Notes: generated from the sequence alone by a model not told the origin. Positions 22,901 through 33,300 are shown, counted from the first letter of the stretch. The stretch: DNA of 64,000 bases from Nipponacmea schrenckii (GCA_030562195.1 CM060199.1:38646338-38710337); one strand, 5' to 3'. Made by a program: numbers and translations.

Positions 22901-25900
22901 ACAACAGATCTATTTCTGTCTGTGTCCCAAATGAGGTTTGACAAATAGAGATCTTCAGACAACAGACCTGTTTCACCCTGTGTCTCTACTGAAGTTTGAC
23001 AAATAGAGATCTTTAGACAACAGATCTATTTCTGTCTGTGTCCCAAATGAGGTTTGACAAATAGAGATCTTTAGACAACAGACCTGTTTCACCCTGTGTC
23101 TCTACTGAAGTTTGACAAATAGAGATCTTCAGACAACAGACCTGCTTCAGTCTGTATCCCAACTGAAGTTTGACAAATAGAGATCTTCAGACAACAGAAA
23201 TGATGTAGACAGTGTCTCAACTGAAGTTTTGACAAATAGAGATATTCAGACAACAGATCTATTTCTGTCTGTGTCCCAAATGAGGTTTGACAAAAACAGA
23301 TCTTCAGACAACAGACCTGTTTCAGTCTGTGTCCCAACTGAAGTTTGACGAATAGAGATCTTCAGACAACAGACCTGTTTCAGTCTTTGTCTCAACTGAA
23401 GTTTGACAAATAGAGATCTTCAGACAACAAACCAGCTTCAGTCTTTGTCTCTACTGAAGTTTGACAAAAAGAGATCTTCAGACAACAGAAATGTTTTAGA
23501 CAGTGTCTCAACTGAAGTTTTGACAAATAGAGATATTCAGATAACAGATCTATTTCTGTCTGTGTCCCAAATGAGGTTTGACAAATAGAGATCTTCAGAC
23601 AACAGATCTGCTTTAGTCTCAACTGAAGTTTGCTTAGTAGAATTTACGTGACGTCTTTATTTTGAAACAAGATCAGAATGAATGTTGAATTCAGACCCCT
23701 GATTCCCTTTGGTAGTTGAGGCAGGACCTAATGTAGATAGGTTGTATGACAATTACAAACCATCCCACCCATACGTCATACTTCCTCAACACCATGGTAA
23801 TACCAGTGAGGAAAATTCATTGTGTCCATTTCACACCCCCATTCATAATACTTCCTCATGATAATACACAAGGGAAATTAAGTATTCATAGATAAATATT
23901 GTCCAATCAAAATTTGCCAAAAAATCTTTGTAGGAAATTTCAGCCAAATCAAATCACTGGTTATTCTTTCTTTGTTCACATTCTCACGAAGTGTATTGTG
24001 TTTAGTTTAATACGAATTTAAACCATTTTAAAACCTGAATTCAGGAAACAATATCTGTAAAGGACTAATTAGTCCACAGTTCCTTTGTTATTTGTTAAAG
24101 AGAATAAAAATAAGATCTTTCTATCTAGTCTTGTGTATTGATTAGTCCAGTAACGTGTAGAAACTAGGATACATTGATCTTTTCCTACTATATATAGTAG
24201 TACTGTTATGAATTGTTGTTTATTGTTAAGGAATTGTTGATATAGGGAGGGTGGGGGTGATCACACTGTGATGATAATAGACACCATGTCCCCTGGTCAA
24301 ACCTCACACTGATACAACCGTCTCATTATTCATTGATACAAACACATACAGTAGGTTCTGTTAATTATCAAGGTAAATATTCAATTGACATTGTCACAGT
24401 GTGGGTTGTGAAAAATAATGAAGATGAGCAGAACTGACAAAAAAGAAAACAGAAGAAACAATTATTCTTAATTAGGTCTGCTGTGACAAGGATCCTTTCT
24501 ACCAGCTGGTCCTTGGCCGAAACCTCTTGGCATTAATATTTCCTGGATTTCCGTACCCATTTACAGTTGGGTGGGCTGGAACTGTGAGTTATGGTCATCA
24601 GACTATACTCACCGATCGAGAATAAAACTCAAGTCCGAAATTTTCAACGTATCCATGACATTAGATATTTAGATCACACTATCCCTAGATTCAATAGATT
24701 CTCCTATTTAGACAATATTTCAACTGACATTGTTATAGAGTGGGACGTGGTAAAGATGGAGACTAAGACATACTATAACCAGATTGTGGTTTTGGTTGTC
24801 TTTATATTATATAGTACATTGGTCTGACCTTTGATCTCATGGCTCTAAAATAAATTGTATTCACCAGAATTGAGCCTAGATCTCCCTATTTGTCTATTAT
24901 GACTGTCATTTCTGATCAGAATGTATATTTGACTGTATTTACCAGTCATGTCTGACTAGAGCTCTAGACTGTTGAATTGTCTGTATACACCAGTTGAAGA
25001 CTGCTGATTTGGTTGTTTGTGTCAGTCAGTTGACACTGTTGATTGCATTGATACAGAAATACAGAAAGGTCTGTTTGATGCTGGGGGGACTTGATCTTGT
25101 CTGAGGTATTTGTCTGTATTTCCCAGTCATATTTAATTAGAGATTCTGATAATCAGACTTGGATGTTAATAATGAAGAATCATATGAAATTTATCTAAGT
25201 TCTGTGGTATTTTAAAGTTCAAAGCTAGAAGGTGATCAATATGTGTCCCAGTTTCTTGTGATGATTTATGAAGTAGACTACACTTCTATTGAACAAAGTG
25301 CCACACTAATTTAAATAAAACTTGACCCAGTCTCGTTCACTTCAATTATTGCAAGTATTATAGTCAAATTCATTATTAGTTTCAGTTCAGGGCTCTTCTA
25401 TAGACAAACTTATAATCCAGTTAAAGAGATTGTAAAGAGGTTTTCTAAATTGTTCATATTTATCAGTTACACTGATCACATTGATTGGCACCACTCCAAC
25501 TTCCAATCAGATGTCTGTGATTCCTGCAATCTCACTTAAATTAGTCTTACATGTCATCTATTGCTAAGTTCCTTATATTATTATCAGCTTTCGCCATAGT
25601 GATGTCATAATTAATATTCTCTGTGTAAGTGGAATTACAGGAACCACTGACGTCTGATTGAAAATTGGAGTGGTACAAATTGATGATATCAGTGTCCCTT
25701 GATAAACATACAAATTTAGAAAACCTCTTAACAATCTCTTTAATTAAAATAAATTTCAACTATCCCTTTAATTAAAAAAGACTAATGAAGTTCGGAACTT
25801 TTCATCAATTGTTCATCATTAGAAATTTGAAATTCTGTAAAACATTGAGATAATATGACATAGTTCTCTCATTGTAATAACTAGAGAATGAACAAATAAT

Positions 25901-28900
25901 CTATTGACAGTTTTATTAATGTTTTGTCTGAAGCCAAAATAGACACAATGTAAATATGGATCTAAACAGGTTATTTTCAATTCTATTGTCTTTATAAATA
26001 AATATTTTATCTTACAGTCTTAAAACCAATACTACCTCCTAGAATACATATAAAAGTCCTATACCTTTTTGGTCAAAATTAAAAGAAAGGTTTATATTAT
26101 TCATCATTAATTGGGCAAAAATGCTCTATATAACTGAATTTATAAATTTATTAGTTCTCAAACTTGGTCAATAATAGTATATATTCATCAGTTAGACTTA
26201 CCAGGTGTCATGACTAAAGAATAGAATCTCTATATAACATGATATATCTATTAAACTAAGTTATTATTGAAAAACACTTCTAACTTAAACTTGGTCAATA
26301 AGAATATATTCATCAGTTAGACTTACCAGGTATCATGATTAAAGAACAGAATCTCTATATAACATGATATATCTATTAAACTAAGTTATTATTGAAAAAC
26401 ACTTCTAACTTAAACTTGGTCAATAAGAGTATATATTCATCAGTTAGACTTACCAGGTATCATGACTAAAGAATAGAATCTCTATATAACATGATATATC
26501 TATTAAACTAAGTAATTATTGAAAAACACTTCTAAGCCATCTTAGATTAATGGATTAGTACTTAGTTTAATGGATTAATTGGATTATCAAGGGATTATGT
26601 TGTATAGTTTTAACACAAGGTTGATCCACTGATAAACAAAGACTCATTTCGCCTAAATTTAAGAATTTCATTAATTTGGTCCTTTTAAGAGGTAGTATCA
26701 TCCCTTTAAAGGGATATAGACATCTAAAGTAATTATTTCCTCTATATAGTTTACAGATAGTTTAGGTTGTATCATCTTAACAAGATGTTATAGTAAACAC
26801 TAAATTCTTCGTTTTAAATCCTGATCCACTATTCATACAATCAGTATTGTTGAAAACTTTCTTTAAGTGAAAATTAATGTCAGAAATTAAGCAAAATGTC
26901 CATGTTTAGTTTTTCCTCCCATCCCATTTCTAAACCTCAAATATGTCACTTGCTAGTGTGTATTTATAACTGGTTTTTAAATATAAGTTGTGTTACAAAT
27001 TTATACTTATACTATATTAAATATTATCAACCATTCAAATATCAAACACTTATTTAAAAGCTGATTGCCTTTACTCGTTAGTAATTAAAAATTGATGCAA
27101 GACTTGAATGACATTTGGAATTGAAGAGTTCAAATCATAAACACAAGACAATATTGTACAATAAGCACTCTTCTTTAATAAAGTTACAGAACATATAATG
27201 TTTCAACACAATGTGCGACATTAGATTGAAGATTTTGTAACTGATTATTTCAAGTCAAGAAAATCTTATTTTCACTGACCAGTGCTAAGAGATAGTAAAG
27301 CAATAAACCTTGGTTCTACTTCTACTTTCATCTTCTTCTAATTTATTTCTATTTTAGATTGGAAGATCGTCTGAGAATCCTATAGATTATGTTGTCATGG
27401 ATACTATACCCGGTCCAGTACGGAGTAACAGCGAGATTGTTACCCAGAGTACAATATCACGGTTCGCTTGTCGTATTATCGTGGACCGTAATCCCCCCTA
27501 TACCTGTCGTATTATAGCAGCTGGCTTCGATGCTGGGAAAAATATATTTTTAGGGGTAAGTTAATGTTGATGGATATGATTGGTAAAATCATTATATGTT
27601 GTGAACATAGGATCTCATAATTAAGGGTAGCTTTTATTTTAATTGTCATGTCCTCGAAAAAATACCAGCGTTTTATCCGATGACCACCCCAAAACGCAAC
27701 AATTGTAGTAGTGAGATCTGGTTCAGCTTCCAGGAATATAGTCAAAATAGTTTCTACACTTCTTTTGAATATGCATAGGCTAAGGATCTCTTAACTTAGG
27801 GATATCATTAATTTTTATTGTCATGCCCTTTGAAAAATGCATGTGTTTAATCCAACTAGCGTCTCAAAATGCAACATCTGTCGTGTGATCTGGTTCAGCT
27901 TACAAGATCAGACCCCAGAAGATTTAAAAAGTGTCTCTTCTCTTGTCCCTGCACTTCTCTTGAATATGGTATCACAATATTGACTCTCTACCCGCTGACA
28001 GGCATGTTAAGTTAACAAACCCAAATTCTAAAAAAAATCAGCTAAGTACATTCTATATGGATTATTAACGTCTGTTTCCAGGAGAAGGCAGTGAAATGGT
28101 ATTCTGGAGATGAGATAGATGGATTAACAACCAATGGTGTATTTATTATGAAACCTCAGGGAGGATTTGCTGCTAACTCTAAACCAGGTGTATGGAGAGA
28201 GGTGTCTGTGGGGGGAGGGGTGTTTCCATTACGAGAATCACGACCTTCACCTTTAAAAGGTTGTCAGGTAGGGAATTCACTTCATAAAATTTTCTATTTC
28301 AGTAAGTAACCTCTAGTTGAGTAATTTATAGTACACGTACAGTAATTTCTAGATCCATAATTTTAAGTACAGTATTTGCTAGATCAGTAATTTATATTGC
28401 AGTAGTGGCTAGCTCTGTCATGTCTAATTAGTAATCTCTAGTTCAGTAATGTATAGCTAGTTCAGTAATTTCAGTAATTTCAGTAATTTACTTATAGATC
28501 ATTAATTTCTAGTACAGTAAATAATCTTTGGTTCAGTAATTTCTAATCAGTAATTAAAATCTAGCTTGGTAATTTCTAGTCCATAAATGATTCATAGTGG
28601 CACCAAGTGATGAGCCATTTAGTGTTGTTTGACAACTGTAAATTTTCTGCCATGTTGTCTACAAGCGTGTAATGATATCACAGAATCAATATTAAAATGT
28701 TGAATGTAATTCCGTCAAGTTCCTCAATTTATTGGAGTGTAAGAAATCAAAATTTGTGTTTATCCTCCTTCACCCACTCCCAAAACAAATCAGAACCAGA
28801 TTGAGTGTGATACTGCCATTTATTTGAATGACTAAATGAAAATAAATGATACAAAATAAACAATAAAAATATACAACATAACAATTACTAAATTCCAACA

Positions 28901-31400
28901 GCTAGTTGGGCTTAATAAAACTTCTATATGCCAGACACATCACTGGACAAAAGTAATGTCTAGCCCAACACAGCACCTCAGTATCACACTCAATAATACG
29001 AATAGCCATCAAGTTCCTCAATTTATTGGAGTGTAAGAAATCAAAATTCACAACTGATTCAATAGATAATGTTATATACAAAGAAAAAATACTGATTTCT
29101 TACTTTGTTCACATTCCAAGAGTCCTTTTTTATATTGAAAAGTTAGGCTCCATTTGCAAACGCAGATGTCCTGATGATGATTGTGTATCTGAAACACAAT
29201 CATTGAAATAAGCTAATTAAGCTTTTTAAGTAGATGCCACTCGGACCTTTGTTTAAAGCCATGTGTGAAAATCCCATTATTGCATAAGTATTTAATCAAT
29301 TGATTTAAAAAAAAACATTATAATATACAGAGATTATCAATAAGTTTAAACAATGTATATAATTTTCAGATAGGAGATGAAGATAATATGTTACGTGATG
29401 GAACATTAATAGATCTATGTGGTGCTACAATGTTATGGCGGTCAGCTTTAGGATTGATATCAGCACCGGTCAGTCTTCTCTTTTCATCTTTTTCATTAAT
29501 TTCAAACAATAGAGGTAGTCTGTTAAACAGCTAATATTTAGAGAATTTTAAACCATTAGTCCATGGAAAAAGTGTCTAGTCATTCAGATTGGACAGATCG
29601 GACAAGATCCTGAGACAGTTGGAAATCGCAAAAGGAGGAGACTAATGTGGCTGTCCTGGCAAATTTCCCTCATTGCACACTGTGACACTGCATGGCGTTA
29701 CCAGTTTTCATTAGCCAATTAGGTAGAGAAGAGTAGGACATACAACTTCATTCATTTAAATCACTATTCAGAACTGAAATCTGCAAAAGAAATTTAGAAA
29801 TGGAAACATAGAACTGAAACTAAAGTAGTTTTTGAGAAAATAATGTCAGCTTCCCTCCTTGACAATGCTGTTGCCCATATTATTTTTCCCTCCCCTCACA
29901 CCTGATTAGTTATAGAGATGTCACTGTCAATGTTTGTTAGTGTCATAATTCCTAATACATAGAATGTCAAATACTCAGGGTTTTATTAATGGCAAAAAAG
30001 ATGTCCAAATACTTATTTGTCTGATAACTCAGAAAAACACTATATTTTACTAAATTAAAATTTTCTGAAAATCTTCATTTCAGAGTGAACATGAGTTTGA
30101 ACATTTAGTGAGTGAAATAAACGCTGGACGTCCACAATGTCCTGTAGGCTTGAACACCTTAGTCCTTCCAACACGTGGTTCATTAAACTTACACGATAAA
30201 CAACCCTATGTGTATTTGAATTGTGGACATGTTCATGGTAAACATCAATGGGGTGTGACAGAATCTGAGAGCACTAGACCCTGTCCTTTATGTCTAACTG
30301 TAAGTAGACTTACTGCATTTCCAAATAAGTGCAGAAATGATGATAAAAGTAGTCCGTAAAGGGGCGGAGCTTATATTTTCATTCAGTTTATAACGATATA
30401 AACCCAATGCCTGTGACTGCTGTTTTCTTATAAAATTGCATGATACTATATAAACGAAATCATATCTGTTCACAGTTGTTTTATAGTTGTAACCATTTAA
30501 ATGTTATTTTTGTAGGTTGGACCGTTTGTAAAGTTACAGATGGGATGTGAGTTAAGTTTGTATATGGATTCTGAACATCCTACATATTGTTTTAATCCTT
30601 GTGGACATGTAGCATCCGAAAACACAGTCAAGTAAGATCCCTTATCTCATTATTTAGTTTCTATTCTTATAATAAGACGGAAGTTGCGGTGGCTCAGTGG
30701 ACTAGACACTGGCTCTCTAAACTGAAGGTCCAGGGTTCAATCCTGACAAAGGTCAAGATGAACTGTCAGATTTCCCTTGGGTCAGTGGGGAAGATCTGAG
30801 GGACTGATATATAAAGAGTATCTAGTAGTTCAGAAAGGACAATAGAACTCCATGAGCTATAGGCTGTGCAAGTTAAAGATCCCTGTACAGTTGGAAATCG
30901 CTAAATGAGTCTTCATAAGCCCATAAGGTGTAGAAGAGTAGGATGTAAAAAATTTCATTTCATTTTGTAATTTGATCCCAAACGCTATTTTATATGAAAG
31001 AAATGCTGATAAAAATTAAGTATTTTTGATTTGGGATATATATCTAGAGCACTTTGCAACAACATTATATTTTCAATGTTTGCATCACCTTTAAAGAAAG
31101 CAGCCATTTATGAGGGTTACTATGGAAATTTAAAAAATAGCCAGAGAACAATCAGAAAGTAAAATAAAAATGTTTTGGCTAGATGAATGGAATCGAATGA
31201 AATACTCAGTTGTTGTTGGTGTATATTACTGTGCCTGGCAAACTATTTGATTCTATATAATGTTGATTTTCAGGTATTGGGCACATGTGGCTGTTCCCCA
31301 TGGTTGTCATGGCTTCCGGGCTATTTGTCCCTTCTGTGCTTCACCCTTAACTGGTAGCCCTGGTTACGTGAAATTAATATTCCAAGATCATGCTGATTAA
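7947..31400 (+). CDS. PELI: Pellino E3 ubiquitin-protein ligase, ten exons
   Basis: Exons: 7947-7966, 8897-9034, 19150-19279, 20713-20814, 27358-27555, 28082-28267, 29370-29468, 30084-30299, 30516-30631, 31274-31400; phases agree at every junction, total 443 aa against about 418 for human PELI1. Pellino proteins bind phosphorylated IRAK kinases through an FHA-like domain and ubiquitylate them in Toll/IL-1 receptor signalling. Seen: the family signature KYGELIVLGYNG at the exon 2/3 join, TLSR and DTDMFQIGRS in the FHA core, STISRFACRII, LTTNGVFIM, WREVSVGGGVFPLRE, IDLCGATMLWR, then the RING-like region with RPQCPVG, YLNCGHVHG, CPLC, NPCGHVASEN, CPFC and the terminal LIFQDHAD. All RING cysteines and histidines are present. 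The N-terminal 40 residues before KYGEL are not conserved. Exon 1 codes for seven residues only. Confidence 0.96.
7967..8896 (+). other. Pellino intron 1, nothing recognised
   Basis: AT-rich sequence between AA|GTGAGT and TTGCAG. The minus- and plus-strand open frames near 8075-8480 have skewed composition and no homology I can see. Confidence 0.5.
9195..9262 (+). mobile_element. SINE 3' tail fragment
   Basis: gtcttcattagcccataagg, then ttcagaagagtgg and cattaatttcattttcattt: the 3' end of the SINE family at 30683-30965, without its tRNA-like head. Confidence 0.6.
9530..10710. repeat. 53-bp satellite, about 22 copies, in Pellino intron 2
   Basis: Each unit contains tctactgtagaatacctta and the perfect 16-bp palindrome GATAAATATATTTATC. 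Copies differ by single bases, mainly at the spacer after catacaa (gtgat, gcgat, gctat, acaat). Open frames of about 72 codons here result from the repeat lacking stops and are not genes. Confidence 0.93.
11025..11268. mobile_element. Long foldback MITE in Pellino intron 2
   Basis: Arms of about 85 bp are near-perfect reverse complements: the left arm runs from aaagggataataggtctta through cttggctaataagagctcta to cagtaaatata, the right arm ends in taagacctattatccctttt. The loop is AT-rich. Belongs to the AAAGGGAT family found also at 13265-13562, 32641-32925 and 37395-37740. Confidence 0.85.
12059..12125 (+). repeat. GGGCA microsatellite with duplicated flank
   Basis: About seven copies of ggcag/gggca at 12059-12093, followed by two copies of catgcttcttcaggtca at about 12092-12127. 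It lies in Pellino intron 2. Confidence 0.85.
12285..12540. repeat. Two diverged direct copies of a roughly 130-bp segment
   Basis: Both contain gaatttattggt, attatata, aagaacaca or aagaacatga, and aatcttnttagatc. The copies have drifted considerably. Confidence 0.5.
12565..12595 (+). repeat. Two poly-C runs (14 and 13 C) separated by TATT
   Basis: C runs at 12565-12578 and 12583-12595 stand out in a genome that is about two-thirds A+T. Run lengths may be inaccurate in any assembly. Confidence 0.9.
13265..13562. mobile_element. AAAGGGAT-family MITE copy
   Basis: Shares ataagagttatattaatcag, tgacaccaggtaaattcact and ccattctaagacacagtat with the copies at 32641-32925, 37395-37740 and 51110-51240. 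No coding potential. Confidence 0.65.
14060..14640. repeat. 54-bp satellite made from the end of a MITE
   Basis: About ten copies, increasingly degenerate in the middle, of a unit with ttattcttgaaaacttaact, taagatgattttagtgttcc and agtcatctggga. The same words form the left end of the MITEs at 44149-44306 and 51573-51740, so this array is probably an amplified MITE end. Confidence 0.88.
15845..16512. repeat. 58-bp satellite, about 10 copies, headed by one inverted unit
   Basis: Direct units with gtactctgagtaatccaaca, cggaacactaacacaagg and tatgacctcacccag run from about 15905 to 16512. Just before them, 15849-15883 carries gtgggtgaggtca and gttccgtgttagtgtt, the reverse complement of one unit end. 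This fits a MITE with inverted ends whose right arm was amplified. The 78-codon minus-strand frame is a repeat artefact. Confidence 0.9.
16612..16985. repeat. Three diverged tandem copies of a roughly 135-bp unit
   Basis: Each copy has gggtca...cattatgaa, then gat(c)tgataatttttc, then aactca...ggcaacagtt and cttgatttttattttgtg. The plus-strand open frame across it is not considered a gene. Confidence 0.7.
17825..18838. repeat. 27-bp satellite, about 37 copies
   Basis: The unit (cttataccttgactgactg plus tactgtgt) repeats almost perfectly. Because 27 is a multiple of three and the unit lacks stops, both strands show long frames (133 and 144 codons) of repeating TDCTVSYTL or RHSTVSQGI; these are artefacts. 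The unit resembles the end of the MITE at 31786-32028. Confidence 0.95.
19280..20712 (+). other. Pellino intron 3
   Basis: Bases 19640-19870 hold two diverged copies of a roughly 130-bp unit with tgcacttgacttaatcaaaa and tggcttgtgaacg. Bases 20050-20460 contain scattered gaaggtgg / ggtcgctta words typical of a degraded transposon. No exon is supported. Confidence 0.4.
20815..20945 (+). repeat. ATCC/ATTC-rich microsatellite after Pellino exon 4
   Basis: Starts a few bases after the exon 4 splice donor and runs through irregular cattcatccatc-type repeats up to the SINE fragment at 20943. Confidence 0.75.
20955..21564. mobile_element. hAT-like MITE (610 bp) inserted in a SINE tail
   Basis: Ends are CAGGGATCATGATTT and its exact reverse complement. 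Directly outside, TTCAATAG occurs at both 20947-20954 and 21565-21572, an 8-bp target duplication as made by hAT transposases. If the element is removed, gtcttcaatagcccataagg restores the SINE tail seen at 9195 and 30905. No transposase frame is present. Confidence 0.9.
21565..21635 (+). mobile_element. SINE 3' tail, right part, split by the hAT-like MITE
   Basis: cataaggtgcagaagagtag, then gacgtaaaactcc and repeated catttcatttc. The left part is the few bases at 20943-20954. Confidence 0.75.
22590..23635. repeat. 58-bp satellite with higher-order structure, about 18 copies
   Basis: The unit contains tactgaagtttgacaaatag and agatcttcagacaacaga. A distinct variant (agacagtgtctcaactgaag with an extra T) recurs near 22860, 23208 and 23500, spaced by about six and five units, each time followed by the same gtcccaaatgaggtttgac variant. 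This is block duplication of several units. Open frames here are artefacts. Confidence 0.9.
24477..24535 (-). repeat. Fragment of a dispersed repeat (CAGCTGGTAGAAAGGATCC family)
   Basis: Reverse copy of the family seen at 33475-33620, 35570-35650 and 60340-60785: ggatcctttctaccagctgg followed by tccttggccgaaacctcttg. Confidence 0.7.
24925..25150 (-). repeat. 48-bp GACATGACTGG-family repeat, reverse orientation, degenerate
   Basis: tatttaccagtcatgtctga, then ctagagctctagactgttga, is the reverse complement of the unit amplified at 57280-58165. Later copies are strongly decayed. Confidence 0.65.
25421..25744. mobile_element. Foldback MITE, 324 bp, Pellino intron 4
   Basis: Left arm begins ttaaagagattgtaaagagg and includes cactccaacttccaatcaga; right arm includes tctgattgaaaattggagtg and ends cctcttaacaatctctttaa. 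Arms pair over about 110 bp with mismatches. A related half copy may lie at 1740-1950. Confidence 0.8.
26090..26710. mobile_element. AAAGGGAT-family MITE with internal triplication
   Basis: Three copies (about 26165-26290, 26291-26410, 26411-26540) of a roughly 122-bp segment with cttggtcaataa, tatattcatcagttagactt and gaatctctatataacatgat. The right end is ttaagaggtagtatcatccc followed by tttaaaggg, as in the rest of the family. Confidence 0.75.
27590..27985. repeat. Two diverged direct copies of a roughly 195-bp segment in Pellino intron 5
   Basis: Both copies contain aggatctcttaa or aggatctcataa, attgtcatg(c/t)cc, then aaaa(c/t)gcaac and gatctggttcagctt, and end with cacttcttttgaatatg or cacttctcttgaatatg. 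Confidence 0.7.
28310..28600 (+). repeat. Degenerate short repeat (cagtaatttctag) in Pellino intron 6
   Basis: The words cagtaattt and ctagttcagtaat recur about fifteen times with irregular spacing. Low-complexity sequence, no coding signal. Confidence 0.65.
28714..29048. repeat. Perfect 40-bp direct repeats flanking a 253-bp insert
   Basis: The same 40 bp (from tcaagttcctcaatttattg to aagaaatcaaaatt) occurs at 28715-28754 and 29009-29048. Inside the insert, gagtgtgatactg near 28804 faces agtatcacactc near 28979, an inverted pair. It lies in Pellino intron 6. Confidence 0.85.
29585..29760 (+). mobile_element. SINE copy, 5'-truncated, in Pellino intron 7
   Basis: gagacagttggaaatcgcaa, then ctggcaaatttccctcattg, then agagaagagtaggacat and a catt-rich tail, as in the SINE at 4005-4190. 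Confidence 0.7.
30084..31400 (+). other. PELI: Pellino RING-like domain exons 8-10
   Basis: Exon 8 supplies CPVG, the CGHVHGKHQWG segment and CPLC; exon 9 the second CGHV; exon 10 the closing HGCHGFRAICPFC. These are the paired C-x-x-C and C-G-H elements of the atypical Pellino RING that catalyses ubiquitin transfer. Stop codon at 31398-31400. Confidence 0.92.
30683..30965 (+). mobile_element. Full-length tRNA-derived SINE, Pellino intron 9
   Basis: The head has a box A-like GTGGCTCAGTGG (30689-30700) and a box B GGTTCAATCC (30734-30743) spaced as in a tRNA gene, so it could be transcribed by RNA polymerase III. The body contains acaatagaactccatgagct, taggctgtgcaagttaaag and cagttggaaatcgct; the tail cataaggtgtagaagagtag and tttcatttcatttt. 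This is the best reference copy in the window. It is not a functional tRNA gene. Confidence 0.85.
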
Positions 31401-31785
31401 CTCTTTTATTCTGTTTCCATGGAAATCATCGAATTGTTATAAATGTTTTTACTGGTAATGTTGATAATTTGTTTTTATGGAAGAGATGCAGGTATTTTTA
31501 AATGTGACTGTTTTTTGAAAGGAAGTGAATGTTGTTTATGTGTTGCTATGGAAATTCATTTCCACGAGTTGTATTTTAATGGAATGAGTGTTTATGTTTC
31601 CATGGAAATTTGCAGCTAAATGTTTTAATGGTATTAAATTGTTTTATTTTTTCATGGTTTTGTTGTAAATAGTATTGAACTTTGTTGACCTTCGTAAACA
31701 CTGGTTGTAAATATCTTACACTCTAGATACTTAAACAAGTATATAACTTCTATTTTCACTATGTCAAGTTATTATAAACTGCCTC

Positions 31786-32028
31786 CTTATACCTTGACTG
31801 TAACACCCACCTTCTTGTATAACAGAAGTTTTATTGCAGTGATTTGGTTGAATTGAACGCTATTGAGAACAGCCAATCAGTGTTCTTGACAAAAAGACTT
31901 AAACAATTCTGCTGCGTGTGTAATTGAGGGTTATGATTGGCTGTCTTTGTAAGTGTATAATCCAATTAAATTGCTGCATAAACAAACTTCCGTAATTCAA
32001 GGAAAGTGTCTATTGCAGTCAAGGTATT
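31786..32028. mobile_element. MITE with CTTATACCTTGACTG inverted ends
   Basis: Left end cttataccttgactgtaaca, right end tattgcagtcaaggtatta, pairing over about 35 bp with mismatches. An internal half-related copy starts at 33107 (tgtcttataccttgacagtt). Confidence 0.75.
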
Positions 32029-32460
32029 AGACGCAGTGAGTAGTAGCTTGACCTTGACTTTGTGAAGATGTAAAACTTCAAGCGAATGACTTAACATTAT
32101 GTGATGTCACTTGCTAAGAGCTAGTTCACAATCCTTTCATGTAAACTTCATGTAATCATATGGCCAGTAAAGATGCCACTAGTATGAAAAATGTTTATTT
32201 TATTGTGAATTGATTTTTTGAATTTTAACGAAGAAAAAGACATCTTGGATCCTGTAAAGAACAGATTGTTAGCATTTTTAGTCAACTGGTTTTAAACCCC
32301 TAAAAACTGATTTTGCTATTTTTATGTGATTCCAAAATTTATTCAGCTACTGTACTATTCAGACCCTCTAGTGTGAACCATTTAATAATTATTATTAGAT
32401 ATTTTAATTTTACCACACTCTCTCTTTGTCACTTTTAGAAAATTTAAAACTTTATTTAGC

Positions 32461-32570
32461 ATTTATCTGAAATCATCTTAAGTTAAGTTTTGGAGAATAA
32501 GGTCCCAGATGACTGGAACACTAAAATCATCTGAAGTTAAGTTTTGGAGAATCAGGTGCCAGTCAATAGT
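32461..32570 (-). repeat. Two reverse copies of the 54-bp TTCTTGAAAACTTAACTT unit
   Basis: aatcatcttaagttaagttt, then ggagaataaggtcccagatg, repeated once. Same family as 14060-14640, opposite orientation. Confidence 0.75.
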
Positions 32571-32640
32571 TCACTAGTCTTAGTTGATTTTAATTTTATT
32601 ACCATGGTGATATTATACTCTGTTGTCAGATTATTTATTT

Positions 32641-32925
32641 AAAGGGATACTGCTTTTTAGAATGAACATAAATTTTAAACTTTTTAAACCTAGCCAATAA
32701 GAGCTTCTATTACTCAGTAGATATACCTGATGTCATAAATAACACAATAGAATCTTTATATAATCTGAAATCCAAAAACAAACTTAGTAATTATCCATAA
32801 AAATGAAATTGATTTCTAAAAAAAAAATTTTATAAATTGATTACTTACTTTTGTGAGTTTTCCAGATTTTACTGGGATTCTGTTATTTTTTATTCATGCT
32901 AAGACACAGTATCATTTGAAGCTAT
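32641..32925. mobile_element. AAAGGGAT-family MITE, near-complete copy
   Basis: Starts aaagggatactgctttttag aatgaac and ends taagacacagtatcattt, the inverse of the start. Internal words ccaataagagcttctatt and gtgagttttccag are shared with other copies. Confidence 0.75.
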
Positions 32926-33106
32926 AACATAACAAGCTATTTAAATTAAGAATTATTTAAAATAGGTATTTTTCTAACAAGTTGATGACTAGTCTCAAGA
33001 TATGCAATAGAACTAATATAGATAGTTGTAGATAGAGGGTGTAATCTTAGAATCTTTACAATACAAGGTACAAATCCTCTTCACAATCTCAGCTATTATA
33101 TACTTT

Positions 33107-33300
33107 GTCTTATACCTTGACAGTTTACAACTAATATTCTATCACAGAATCCAGTGATTTGATTGGATTGTACGCCAGCGAATACAGCCAATCAGAGTCC
33201 TCGACATAAATACTATCATCATTTAATCTTATTGTTTACAATATTTCTGTTAAGTTCTCAGTGCTCATATACTGACATTACTTAAAACAATAACCACTGA
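33107..33300. mobile_element. Partial MITE related to 31786-32028
   Basis: tgtcttataccttgacagtt, then agccaatcagagt, correspond to the left half of the copy at 31786. Its first 16 bases are identical to part of the 27-bp satellite unit at 17825-18838. Confidence 0.6.

Larger units (their letters stand above)
20815..27357 (+). other. Pellino intron 4 (6.5 kb), remaining sequence
   Basis: Outside the listed repeats it is AT-rich and without recognisable exons. The open frame at 24591-24827 has no features beyond chance. Exon 4 joins exon 5 in frame (MFQ|IGRS). Confidence 0.5.

Noticed and set aside
23089..23622. Minus-strand frames with repeated CCLKISICQTS peptides
   Set aside because: Translation of the 58-bp satellite.
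24591..24827. 78-codon plus-strand frame in Pellino intron 4
   Set aside because: No recognisable domain and no acceptor/donor phase fitting the Pellino frame, which is complete without it.
30683..30760. Possible tRNA gene
   Set aside because: Boxes A and B are present but no cloverleaf can be closed and the sequence continues into a SINE body and tail.
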